A DNA stretch of 64,000 bases. Origin: Flavobacterium sharifuzzamanii (lineage in GTDB: Bacteria > Bacteroidota > Bacteroidia > Flavobacteriales > Flavobacteriaceae). The DNA lies in assembly GCF_003254585.1 (NCBI RefSeq), contig NZ_QJGZ01000036.1, positions 124,001 to 188,000 of the forward strand, written 5' to 3'. Position 1 is the stretch's first letter. Each line of letters opens with the position of its first letter. The notes below the pieces were generated by a model. It ran no database searches. It was not told where the DNA came from and worked only from the letters and a program-made list of their open reading frames with translations. A program made the position numbers and the translations under genes. Positions 53,499-61,808 of the stretch are shown here, piece after piece.

Positions 53499-54869
53499 AT
53501 GTCAACTAAAGAAGCATATAAAGGAGATCTGGATACAGCGGTATTAGAACCAAAAGTAGTTAAAGGAATTTCAATTGAAAAGAATGTTGAAAAACTGGCT
53601 AAATATGGCGGTTTTGATTTGTTGGAAATGGCAATTGAAGGAGTTCAAAACCTTAACCCAGACAGAAAAGCAAGAAGAAAAATCTTTTTAGGGGAAGTAA
53701 ATAAAGCAAAAGAAAGAGAAACACTTTTAAAGACTTTAGAACTTTGGTCTTCGGTTTTAAGCAACAATGAAGCTTTGACTGATATGGTAGCGCAAAGTGA
53801 AGACAAATGCAAAGAATCTGAAGCTTTATTGCAAAAGAACCTTGCAAAAGCTGTAGAAGATACAAGAGAAATTGAAGCTGCTTACAGAACACTGGCTTTA
53901 TTCTTTAAAAATACAGAATCTGATAAAGTAAAAAATGTTACGATTGTAAACGCAGAATTAGATCAGTTAAAAGATCTTGACAATACTCGTTTTATTGATG
54001 CCATTCACTCAGAATTAGTAGATAATTACGATCGTTTAGATCTTAAAAACAACTATGGTATTTTGGTAATTCCAGGATATTTAGGATCAAATAAAGTAAT
54101 CGAAAAATGGGCGAAAATTGCGCATGAAAACAAAGTAATGTTGGTTACAGATTTCGAACACCTTGATGAACCGGATGATGTAATGGAAATGTTCGACGCT
54201 GCTTCTTTAACAGGAGGAGATGTATACCGTTCTAACGTAATCATGACTTGCAACTGGCTTGTTGGACGTGGCAGATTTGATCAAATTGGAGAAAACGAAG
54301 ATTTGCACGTTGCGCCTTCTGCGGCATTAGCTGGAAAAATATACAAAACATTAATGTCTCAGGTTACTGCTGGTAAGAAATTCGGAGGAATTAATGAAGT
54401 TGACGGAGTGAAATTTGATCTTAAGAAAAGCGAAATTGCTAATCTTGAAAACTTAGGATTGGTTCCGATGGTAAATGAATACGGTAAAGTAATGGCTTTC
54501 TCTGCTAAAACATTATTCAGTGGAGATAACTTAGGATTGCAAACGTATTCTGTAGTTCGTGTTTTTGATTATGTGACTAAAGTGTTAATGGATTTCCTTA
54601 ACCGTCGTGCTTTCGAAAACTTTACTGCTAAAACGCGTAAAGAGATTATGAATCAGATCGTTGCTTTCCTTGACGGAATCACTGGTCCAGATAAATTAAT
54701 TGAGAATTTTGAAATCCGCAGATTTGAACAAGATCCAATTCAAAAGGACAGAATCTATATGGATATCCATATGAAACCGTATTTCCCTGCTAAAAACTTC
54801 CTTATTAAAATGGATGGTCACAAAGGTGATGACGGAACAGAATGGGATACAGATTACGAGCAAAAATAA
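53499..54869 (+). CDS. tssC: T6SS sheath large subunit TssC
   Basis: A 456-residue protein. VAPSAALAGKIYKTL near residue 270, LQTYSVVRVFDYVTKVLMDFLNRRAFENFT near 345 and the C-terminal DIHMKPYFPAKNFLIKMDGH match the TssC family in its Bacteroidota form. With TssB it forms the contractile sheath, and its N-terminal part interacts with TssH. It ends with a strong terminator. Confidence 0.92.
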   Translation: MSTKEAYKGDLDTAVLEPKVVKGISIEKNVEKLAKYGGFDLLEMAIEGVQNLNPDRKARRKIFLGEVNKAKERETLLKTLELWSSVLSNNEALTDMVAQSEDKCKESEALLQKNLAKAVEDTREIEAAYRTLALFFKNTESDKVKNVTIVNAELDQLKDLDNTRFIDAIHSELVDNYDRLDLKNNYGILVIPGYLGSNKVIEKWAKIAHENKVMLVTDFEHLDEPDDVMEMFDAASLTGGDVYRSNVIMTCNWLVGRGRFDQIGENEDLHVAPSAALAGKIYKTLMSQVTAGKKFGGINEVDGVKFDLKKSEIANLENLGLVPMVNEYGKVMAFSAKTLFSGDNLGLQTYSVVRVFDYVTKVLMDFLNRRAFENFTAKTRKEIMNQIVAFLDGITGPDKLIENFEIRRFEQDPIQKDRIYMDIHMKPYFPAKNFLIKMDGHKGDDGTEWDTDYEQK

Positions 54870-54884
54870 TTGTACAGTAAATAA

Positions 54885-54920
54885 AAAAAGGAAGCACATA
54901 AAATTGTGCTTCCTTTTTCA
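54885..54920 (+). terminator. Terminator behind tssC
   Basis: AAAAAGGAAGCACA (54885-54898) pairs with TGTGCTTCCTTTTT (54905-54918) across a 6-nt loop. It probably ends or attenuates the tssK-O-B-C transcript. Confidence 0.88.
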
Positions 54921-54966
54921 ACAAAACATTGATCTTTTGAATGATCAAACCAAATAATTCAAATTC

Positions 54967-55494
54967 ATGAACGTACTTAAAATTTTACTTTTAGTCGGTT
55001 TGTTTTCAATATCAAATTCGATTAAAGCACAAAAAGTAAATCAGATTGATACTTTAAGCTGTCCTATTACGCAAAATGATTTGTTGCTTTCAGGAAAGTT
55101 ATTTGCAAGTGCGACACCAATTTTACTTCGTGTATACAACGAAGATTACGAATATGCTGTTTTTCAGTTAGGTAAAAGAAAAAGCAGCATCTATCTATAT
55201 TTTAAAATTTTTACAGATAATGTCTGTGTAAAACAGGCACAACCTCTAGAGTTGTATTTTAAAAACGGAGATCGCTATTTATTAAAAAATAGTTTTAACG
55301 TTAATTGTGACGGAACTGCAGCTTTACAGCTTAGAAGAAAGGATATTAAAAAGTTAATGTCTAACTCCATAAATACAATAAAGTTTTTTACGCTTAAAAA
55401 GGACTATGAATTTAGTCCCACAGAAGTTGACAATCAAAATATAAGGTTTTATCTGCACTGTTTAAAGCTCTATAAAGTGAGGAAGAAAAAATAA
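54967..55494 (+). CDS. Exported protein of the T6SS locus, unknown
   Basis: A 175-residue protein with a signal peptide (1-21, cleaved IKA-Q). It is not a lipoprotein. The mature part is beta-rich and has three cysteines (LSCPITQND, TDNVCVK, NVNCDGTAAL). No family recognised. Its position between tssC and tssE suggests a subtype iii-specific structural part; TssQ or TssR identity cannot be shown here, and the missing lipobox argues against the TssQ lipoprotein. Confidence 0.6.
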   Translation: MNVLKILLLVGLFSISNSIKAQKVNQIDTLSCPITQNDLLLSGKLFASATPILLRVYNEDYEYAVFQLGKRKSSIYLYFKIFTDNVCVKQAQPLELYFKNGDRYLLKNSFNVNCDGTAALQLRRKDIKKLMSNSINTIKFFTLKKDYEFSPTEVDNQNIRFYLHCLKLYKVRKKK

Positions 55495-55549
55495 AATAAA
55501 TTGTGGGAATTTGATATCACCTAAAATATAATCTCTAAAAAAACAAAAT

Positions 55550-56263
55550 ATGCCATTTCCAGAATTGAACCTTTCATTAGGACTTACAGATAACGATGGT
55601 TCTGTTTTCTATGCAGGAAGCGGAGAAGGAAAAGTAATTGTAAAAACAGATTCTGCTTTAAAAAAGCATAGTATCACTATCACAATTTCAGAACAAGAGG
55701 TTGGATCGGTTTATTTGAATACGCATTTGGAAGGTGTCGAAATTCCTGCTGAAATTGAAGTTCCGGTTTATCAAATGATAGTTTCAGACGATAAAACAAA
55801 CGAGAAAGAAGTATATAAAGTTACCCGTGATACTTTTTTCTATAAAGAACAGACAAAGAAAAAAGGATTGTGGAGTTTTCTGGGTTTAAAATTCTTAGCT
55901 CCAAATAACTTTCTTTTTGAAAATATTCCTTTCGAACCTTTAAAAGAAGAAATGGAAATGTATGATATTTCAAGATACAGACAGTTAAATGAAGATAAAC
56001 TTACCTATACTTTTCAAAAAGGAGAACAAAATATTCAGCTTTTTGCAGGTGATATTAATACACTAAAAGTGGAGAAAGGAATAAGCTATTTTGTAATTGT
56101 TGATGAGAAAAAAGGGCAGAGGTTTATTGGCGATATATTGTACAGAGAAAAATTTCTAAAACTCACGCCATCAGTTAAACTGCATATCATAAAACGCAAG
56201 AAGGTTTCTAAGGAAATGGAAACAGATAAAAAAGGCCGAGCTAATAAGTTGATTTATATTTAA
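55550..56263 (+). CDS. Uncharacterised protein of the T6SS locus
   Basis: A 237-residue soluble protein without signal or helix. Its first 100 residues look like a beta-sandwich (SLGLTDNDGSVFYAGSGEGKVIVKTD ... EVGSVYLNTHLEGVEIPAEI), followed by a mixed region and a basic tail (KLHIIKRKKVSKEMETDKKGR). I know no named family. It lies 10 nt before tssE and is likely translated with it. It could be a baseplate or spike accessory. Confidence 0.6.
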   Translation: MPFPELNLSLGLTDNDGSVFYAGSGEGKVIVKTDSALKKHSITITISEQEVGSVYLNTHLEGVEIPAEIEVPVYQMIVSDDKTNEKEVYKVTRDTFFYKEQTKKKGLWSFLGLKFLAPNNFLFENIPFEPLKEEMEMYDISRYRQLNEDKLTYTFQKGEQNIQLFAGDINTLKVEKGISYFVIVDEKKGQRFIGDILYREKFLKLTPSVKLHIIKRKKVSKEMETDKKGRANKLIYI

Positions 56264-56273
56264 AAAGTAAAAT

Positions 56274-56705
56274 ATGAAAGGAGCATTTTACAAACTTCCG
56301 ATAGATTTTAATAGCGTAATGCAAAAAAAAGAGCTAGAAAAAACTTCAATTGAGCATTCTATCGCACAACAGATTATTTTACTGGCCACTACAACATTTG
56401 GTGAGTGCAAGTTTGACGAAACGTTTGGATCAAAAATATGGGAAATCGACTTTGATTTACTGATGAATGAAAATACATTAAAAGAAATTATTTCAAAAAC
56501 AATGAAACAGTCTTTGGCTTTTCATGAAAAGAGAATAAAAGTAAAAGAGCTTATCGTTGAATTATCAGAAACAAGGTATTTTGTTGATGATGTCAGCAGA
56601 TCAAAAAAGAAAGTTGATATAATAATAGAAGCCACAATAAAAAGTACAAATCGTGACTTTGACTTTAGAGGCTACTTTTTTGTTGGACCGCTATCCTATA
56701 AATAG
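56274..56705 (+). CDS. tssE: T6SS baseplate protein TssE (gp25-like)
   Basis: A 143-residue gp25-like protein. The conserved EHSIAQQIILLATTTFGECKFDETFGSKIWEIDFDL segment (residues about 25-60) is split by the family's usual turn. TssE forms the baseplate wedge with TssF and TssG. It is slightly longer at the N-terminus than phage gp25. The ending FRGYFFVGPLSYK is also family-like. Confidence 0.85.
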   Translation: MKGAFYKLPIDFNSVMQKKELEKTSIEHSIAQQIILLATTTFGECKFDETFGSKIWEIDFDLLMNENTLKEIISKTMKQSLAFHEKRIKVKELIVELSETRYFVDDVSRSKKKVDIIIEATIKSTNRDFDFRGYFFVGPLSYK

Positions 56706-56888
56706 ACGTTTTTTTAGTAATATTTTTATTTCAATAGTCCTCAAAAGAATTTATTTGTTTTTTAAAGGTTTGATATCATGATAATTACATATTGTAAATA
56801 AAGTTTTATTAAAAAATATATTAATATAAGATTTTATTTATATATTTACAGGATAAATAAATAAATTAATAATTAAAAATTTTTCATT

Positions 56889-57275
56889 ATGTCGTTTTTA
56901 ACATCATTAACAGTAGCAGGAAAAGATTACAAAGTATTAAACGTTAGTTATGATTTAGCTCAAGAAACAGATGCTTCTGGGCGTCCATCTACAGTAACAC
57001 GTGGAGGAAGAATTATGATTGAGGTTGAATCAACTGGAAGTACTGAATTGTTTGAGTGGATGACTAACAATTTCGAAAGAAAAGACGGGTCAGTAAAATT
57101 CATCAAACGTGATTCAAATGCTACTTTAAAAGAGCTAAAGTTTACAGAAGCTTACATGGTTAAGTACAAAGAAAACTTTGATCATAACAGTGACAATCCA
57201 TTAACTGAAACTTTTATGATTTCTGCTCGCAAAATTTCGATGGGTGGAGGAGAATTTGATAATGCTTGGGTATAA
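56889..57275 (+). CDS. tssD: T6SS tube protein TssD (Hcp), copy 1
   Basis: A 128-residue Hcp-like protein of the Bacteroidota type (MSFLTSLTVAGKDYKVLNVSY ... SARKISMGGGEFDNAW). Hcp forms the inner tube and may carry small effectors. It has its own 183-nt leader and a strong terminator behind it, the layout of an abundant product. Paralogous to the next gene, with moderate identity only. Confidence 0.9.
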   Translation: MSFLTSLTVAGKDYKVLNVSYDLAQETDASGRPSTVTRGGRIMIEVESTGSTELFEWMTNNFERKDGSVKFIKRDSNATLKELKFTEAYMVKYKENFDHNSDNPLTETFMISARKISMGGGEFDNAWV

Positions 57276-57306
57276 TCCTTTGGACTTTATCAATCTTTAT
57301 TAAACT

Positions 57307-57338
57307 AAAAGGAAGTCCAATAATTGGACTTCCTTTTT
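57307..57338 (+). terminator. Terminator between the two tssD genes
   Basis: AAAAGGAAGTCCAA (57307-57320) pairs perfectly with TTGGACTTCCTTTT (57324-57337) across a TAA loop, then Ts. It isolates tssD copy 1 from the downstream genes. Confidence 0.92.
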
Positions 57339-57426
57339 TGTTTTTCTATTTTGAAATATCCAGTTTTCAATTGTTATGAATTGGATTTTCGCACTTCCTA
57401 AATTAATTATCTAAACAAATCTACAA

Positions 57427-57822
57427 ATGAGTTTTTTATCTAAATTACATATAGACGGAGAAGAATTTAATGTTCTTGAATTTAATATTGGTTTTAAACA
57501 AGAAATTGACACAACAAGCAAACCTACAGGAAATGCTAAAGGTGGAGTAATAAAAATGATAATTGAAGCAAGTCAAAACAGTCATTTTTTATCTTGGATG
57601 TTAAATGGTGATTTGACCAAAGACGGTAAAATTGTTTTTTATAGAAGAGATGCATTGAGTAAAATGAAAGAACTTACGTTTACGAAAGCATTTTGTGTTG
57701 GTTATGACGAGCAGTTTACAAGCACTACCGAAATTCCAATGAGAATTACTATGGAATTAGTGGCAAAAGAATTGACTTTTGGAGATGCTAAATTCTCAAA
57801 TAATTGGATTGCTTTAGATTAA
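57427..57822 (+). CDS. tssD: T6SS tube protein TssD (Hcp), copy 2
   Basis: A 131-residue Hcp-like protein (MSFLSKLHIDGEEFNVLEFNIGF ... ELTFGDAKFSNNWIALD). It keeps the family outline but differs at most surface positions from copy 1. It is followed 37 nt later by vgrG and a toxin gene, so it may be a dedicated adaptor for that cargo. Such specialised Hcp proteins are known in T6SS loci; the assignment here is inference. Confidence 0.88.
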   Translation: MSFLSKLHIDGEEFNVLEFNIGFKQEIDTTSKPTGNAKGGVIKMIIEASQNSHFLSWMLNGDLTKDGKIVFYRRDALSKMKELTFTKAFCVGYDEQFTSTTEIPMRITMELVAKELTFGDAKFSNNWIALD

Positions 57823-57859
57823 TTGTTTAAAAGCTAATTAAAAACAAGGACACATTATT

Positions 57860-59668
57860 ATGGCACATTTTTCTGAACAAGTACATATAACTATAGGCGG
57901 TTTTACCCAAAATGTTGTTTATTATGATCTAAAGCTATCTCAAAAAATGGCCGACCATCATCATTTTTCTTTCGTTTGGCAATATACTGGTAAAGCAATA
58001 ATTAACCCTGCTGACCAAGCCAAGGCACTTAGAACTTATCTTGGAGATGAGGTAATTTTTACTTTTAAAAGTCTTACAGGAATTAGACTAATGAGTAAAG
58101 GTATAATTACAGAACTTTCTTCTATTGATGTTGATGGAAGCCCAGCAGGATTGCATGTTTCTGGCGTAAGTCACAGTATCGTTATTGATGACATGAAAAA
58201 AGCAAGAACATTTAAAGACCGCAGTATGGATGATATCGTACTGAGTATTTTTGCTGAAGGACCAGGAGAGTTTTATCAAAGAGAATCTATTAAATCAACC
58301 TATCTTAAAGAATTTAAGAATCTTTTGCAATACAACGAAACCAGTTTTGAGTTTCTAAAAAGATTGGCGACTCGTTATGGGCAATGGTTTTATTTTGATG
58401 GAATGCGTATGCAGTTCGGACAGACAAAAAATAGCCAGACCAAATTGATTAATGGCGCTTCTCTGCATAGCTTTAAGATACAAGCTAATATGAGTTCGCA
58501 TAAAATTTCGCTGAACGGTTACGACTATAAAAACGTATCGACTCTTCGCGAAGCAGCGGCTAAAACTTCATCTGGTAGTAAAGACAGTTTTGCTGCTATT
58601 GTAGGTTACAATCAAGGAACTGTAGCAAATTCGGATTTAAACAATGGGGCATATACTACAAACGCTATAAATAAAGACGACCTTGATGAGATGATAAAAC
58701 TGCAAACTGCAGGCAGTGATGCCAACAGTGTATATTACAGCGGTATTTCTTATTTCCCAATTGGTTTAGGACAGGTATTTACAATTCAAAATCAAACAGT
58801 TCAGCATGAATTAATAGCTGTTGAAGTTATACATCATTCTCAAGTGCACGGAAATTATTCTTGTGAATTTAAAGCAATTCCTGCAGATGTATCTGCGCCG
58901 CATTATACTGATGTATCTGTTTACAGTAAAGCAGAAACGCAGCCTGCACAGGTAAAAGATAATAATGATCCAGAAGGATTAGGACGTATAAAGGTAGAAT
59001 TTTACGGTGCAAGCGGTACAGCTATAACAGATTGGATAAGAATGGTACAGCCTTATACTGGTCCTGGAAAAGGATTTTATTTCATTCCTGAAATCGGAGA
59101 AGAAGTCTTAATTGGTTTTGAAGGCAATAATGTGCAGAATCAGTATGTGATTGGAGCGCAGTATAACGGACAAGATTCAAGCGGTTATGCCGATGCACAG
59201 AATAATATAAAAGCTATTCATACTCGTAGTGGACATATTATTAAATTCACTGAGGATGAAAGTATTACCATAACTGATAAAATTGGCAACGAAATTCATT
59301 TAGATACTGTCGGTGGAAACATAAATATTACTGCACCAAAAGTAATAACTATGACAGCGACTGATATTATTATGAATGCTTCTCAAAATATTAGTTTATC
59401 TGCGGGAATGAATATAAGAGAGAGCGCTGGAGTTGATAAGTCGACCACAATTGGAATGATGCATAATGTAACTGTTGGAGGTGACAGTATGTTGTCGGTT
59501 ACAGGGAATTTCATGGAAAATATTGAGGGAAATCTGGAATCACATACTGCTAAAGAAAGACAGGAAGTTGGAGTTAAAGGAATCGATAATAGTAGTGAAG
59601 GCGGAATAAATAAACACTCTAAAAAAGAAATGCAAGTTAATAGTGCCGAAAAATCTAAATCTTATTAA
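57860..59668 (+). CDS. tssI: T6SS spike protein TssI (VgrG)
   Basis: A 602-residue VgrG. The gp27-like part covers about 1-370 (VHITIGGFTQNV ... YNETSFEFLKRLATRYGQWFYFDG). The gp5-like OB fold follows at about 375-440 (DPEGLGRIKVEFYG ... GPGKGFYFIPEIGEEVLIGFEG). The needle is a beta-helix with repeats such as GGNINITAPKVITMTATDII. The tail after residue 550 is charged. It lies 3 nt before the toxin gene, so the toxin probably rides on this spike. Confidence 0.92.
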   Translation: MAHFSEQVHITIGGFTQNVVYYDLKLSQKMADHHHFSFVWQYTGKAIINPADQAKALRTYLGDEVIFTFKSLTGIRLMSKGIITELSSIDVDGSPAGLHVSGVSHSIVIDDMKKARTFKDRSMDDIVLSIFAEGPGEFYQRESIKSTYLKEFKNLLQYNETSFEFLKRLATRYGQWFYFDGMRMQFGQTKNSQTKLINGASLHSFKIQANMSSHKISLNGYDYKNVSTLREAAAKTSSGSKDSFAAIVGYNQGTVANSDLNNGAYTTNAINKDDLDEMIKLQTAGSDANSVYYSGISYFPIGLGQVFTIQNQTVQHELIAVEVIHHSQVHGNYSCEFKAIPADVSAPHYTDVSVYSKAETQPAQVKDNNDPEGLGRIKVEFYGASGTAITDWIRMVQPYTGPGKGFYFIPEIGEEVLIGFEGNNVQNQYVIGAQYNGQDSSGYADAQNNIKAIHTRSGHIIKFTEDESITITDKIGNEIHLDTVGGNINITAPKVITMTATDIIMNASQNISLSAGMNIRESAGVDKSTTIGMMHNVTVGGDSMLSVTGNFMENIEGNLESHTAKERQEVGVKGIDNSSEGGINKHSKKEMQVNSAEKSKSY

Positions 59669-59671
59669 TGT

Positions 59672-61222
59672 ATGAGCAGAATAAGAATTGTAGGAGGCAC
59701 TATAACAAAAACTACTGGAGGAGATCATAATATTTATTCGGAAGGGAATATTGTTTATAATTCTGGTAGGTCAGTTAGTTTAACAAGTGATGTAGGTATT
59801 AGTTATGGAGAGCCGAAAGATATTCCACCTCTAAAAACTAAAGAGAAGGTTGTAAGTATATCTTCAGAGCTTTATATGCATAATAATCAGGAATTAAAAA
59901 TTCCTTATCTTGATGTCTCAAGTATTTTAAAATTTAAGAGTTCTAAGCCTTTTATTGCAGGGATAAGATTAATTTTTGGGCGAGATATTAAACATACTGC
60001 AGCGAAAAAGTTAATGAAAGATTTAATTAATAATACATTGCCTCGTCCTAAATTTGAAATTGATGATACATTATCTTTTTCTCAAGGAGGATACTATTAT
60101 GATGGGGTTATTAGCTTGAATCCAAAACTAATACAAGATTCGGAAAAAGATTCTAATAAAGCATGGTTATTATTCAGAGTTATAATGGAAGAAATAGGAC
60201 ATTATATTGATGATTTATTAAGAAATACGTATGACAATATTGGAGGAGATGATCCGAAGGATGAAGGGGTCTTATTTACTGCTGATTTCATTAAGTTTAA
60301 TCAATTATTATTAAAAGATTTTGAGTTTGCAAAAGTAAAAATTCAATGTGAGAATGGAAGTATTAGAGAGTTTTCACCTAAGGTATTATATGGAAAACCA
60401 AATAGGGAAGAAAAAGCTAAAGATTTATTATTTGTAGCATCAAAAGATGATGATCATGGGATAGTAACATTAAAATCAGGTAAAAAAGTAGAAGTTGAAT
60501 TTTTTAAAATTCGAGGAGCAGGAGCTATTCATGAATCAATTACTAAAAGAGCAGCGACTGCAGCTGGGTTAAAATATGATTCGAGATTAGATGAAGGTTG
60601 TGCGTGGCCTGATGTTCCCTGTGAAGATGAAAATTCAATAGAAACATGCTATTATAATACTTGGAGTAATGAGCATAAAAAGGGAACAAAAGCGTACGAG
60701 TCTCATCATGGAACAAAACAATATTGGCATTCTATGGCTCCAACAGGGAATCATACAAATCAACAAATTGTAGATTTAATTGTTATACAAGCCAAAGAGT
60801 GGTTTAAAAAAGGGTTAGAGATAAAAGTAAATGATGGATTTTTTAATAAGGGAGATGATGGATTGTTTCATGTAGGTAAATTACTCCATATGGTTCAAGA
60901 TTCATATTCACTATCTCATGTTTACAGAGATAGTAGCAATAGAATAATTCAGTTTCAAGGATACGAAGATCAAGATGCTGATAAACATGGTAAACCAGAT
61001 GAAGATGATGGTGCAAAGGGTGTTCAGGATGCATTTGTAGCTTCAACTTGGATATTAAGTTCTTATAAGCAAGCAAAAAGCCATACGGATGTTAGACCAG
61101 AAGTTTTTCTTCCTGTTTTAGAGAAGTATTTGCGTACTGAGGTATATGTTTTAGCTCCAAATCGAGGAGGAGTAAAGGCAGGAGGTTCACTAGATGCGTA
61201 TAAAAAGGAAATAAAAAAATAA
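59672..61222 (+). CDS. VgrG-linked effector with zinc phospholipase C/P1-nuclease-like domain
   Basis: A 516-residue protein starting 3 nt after vgrG. Residues 1-48 (MSRIRIVGGTITKTTGGDHN, IYSEGNIVYNSG) look like a short delivery domain of Bacteroidota T6SS cargo. Residues about 100-215 hold a possible metal site, EEIGH (173-177) with GDDPKDEGVLF (192-202). The C-terminal part fits Zn-dependent phospholipase C/S1-P1 nuclease spacing: His287 (AIHESI), Asp314 (AWPDVP), His345/His346/His353, then HMVQDSYSLSH with His406, Asp410 and His416. Possible targets are membrane phospholipids or nucleic acid. No signal peptide. Confidence 0.78.
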   Translation: MSRIRIVGGTITKTTGGDHNIYSEGNIVYNSGRSVSLTSDVGISYGEPKDIPPLKTKEKVVSISSELYMHNNQELKIPYLDVSSILKFKSSKPFIAGIRLIFGRDIKHTAAKKLMKDLINNTLPRPKFEIDDTLSFSQGGYYYDGVISLNPKLIQDSEKDSNKAWLLFRVIMEEIGHYIDDLLRNTYDNIGGDDPKDEGVLFTADFIKFNQLLLKDFEFAKVKIQCENGSIREFSPKVLYGKPNREEKAKDLLFVASKDDDHGIVTLKSGKKVEVEFFKIRGAGAIHESITKRAATAAGLKYDSRLDEGCAWPDVPCEDENSIETCYYNTWSNEHKKGTKAYESHHGTKQYWHSMAPTGNHTNQQIVDLIVIQAKEWFKKGLEIKVNDGFFNKGDDGLFHVGKLLHMVQDSYSLSHVYRDSSNRIIQFQGYEDQDADKHGKPDEDDGAKGVQDAFVASTWILSSYKQAKSHTDVRPEVFLPVLEKYLRTEVYVLAPNRGGVKAGGSLDAYKKEIKK

Positions 61223-61310
61223 TAGTTCCAAAATAAAAATATAGGCAAAATCGAAGTAGGCCTAAAGGTTAAAAAATAAACTTTTTATTATACTATAAAT
61301 AGATTAGAAG

Positions 61311-61598
61311 ATGAACAAATTAATAATTTTTCCAATAATAATAACAGTAATTCAATTAATAAGCTTTGGGCATTTATATTATACTCATAAACAGGGAAGT
61401 GGACAATATCCAGCAGATTTTATTGAATTGAATATTTTGGCTATTTGTAATATCGGAGTGTTAATTTTAGCTTATTTTTTATATTTTAAAGCAGATGTTA
61501 AGTTGAGTATTTGGTTAGCTCCTATTTTACTAGCTATTATTACAATTGTGCTTTTACTTGGCATTTATATAATAATGTGGATTAATAAGTATAATTAA
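61311..61598 (+). CDS. Small three-helix membrane protein, candidate immunity
   Basis: A 95-residue protein with hydrophobic segments at about 3-21, 42-62 and 69-91. It has a short loop YYTHKQGSGQYPADF between the first two. It sits directly after the effector gene, the standard place for an immunity gene, and its membrane location would suit protection from a membrane-acting toxin. I do not recognise the family. Confidence 0.65.
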   Translation: MNKLIIFPIIITVIQLISFGHLYYTHKQGSGQYPADFIELNILAICNIGVLILAYFLYFKADVKLSIWLAPILLAIITIVLLLGIYIIMWINKYN

Positions 61599-61808
61599 TT
61601 TAAGTATGAATAGAAATTGTTTTACTCTTTCTGAACTTTAAAAAAAATTTACTGCTTTTCGTGAGCAGTTTGTTTATAAAATGTCAAACCTCAAAAAAGA
61701 ACCAATGCAGAATTAGTTAACATAGATTTTTTAGAAACGATACAGTTTACTGAAAAGTATTTTGTGAAAATATTATGTTTATTACAAAAGTAGAAGTAAA
61801 ATAACACA

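Noticed and set aside
61599..61808. Possible gene remnant upstream of tssF
   Set aside because: One frame reads a few plausible residues (DFLETIQFTEKYFVKILCLL) but has no start, an upstream stop and no known similarity. Only a weak hairpin (ACTGCT/AGCAGT near 61651-61669) is seen.
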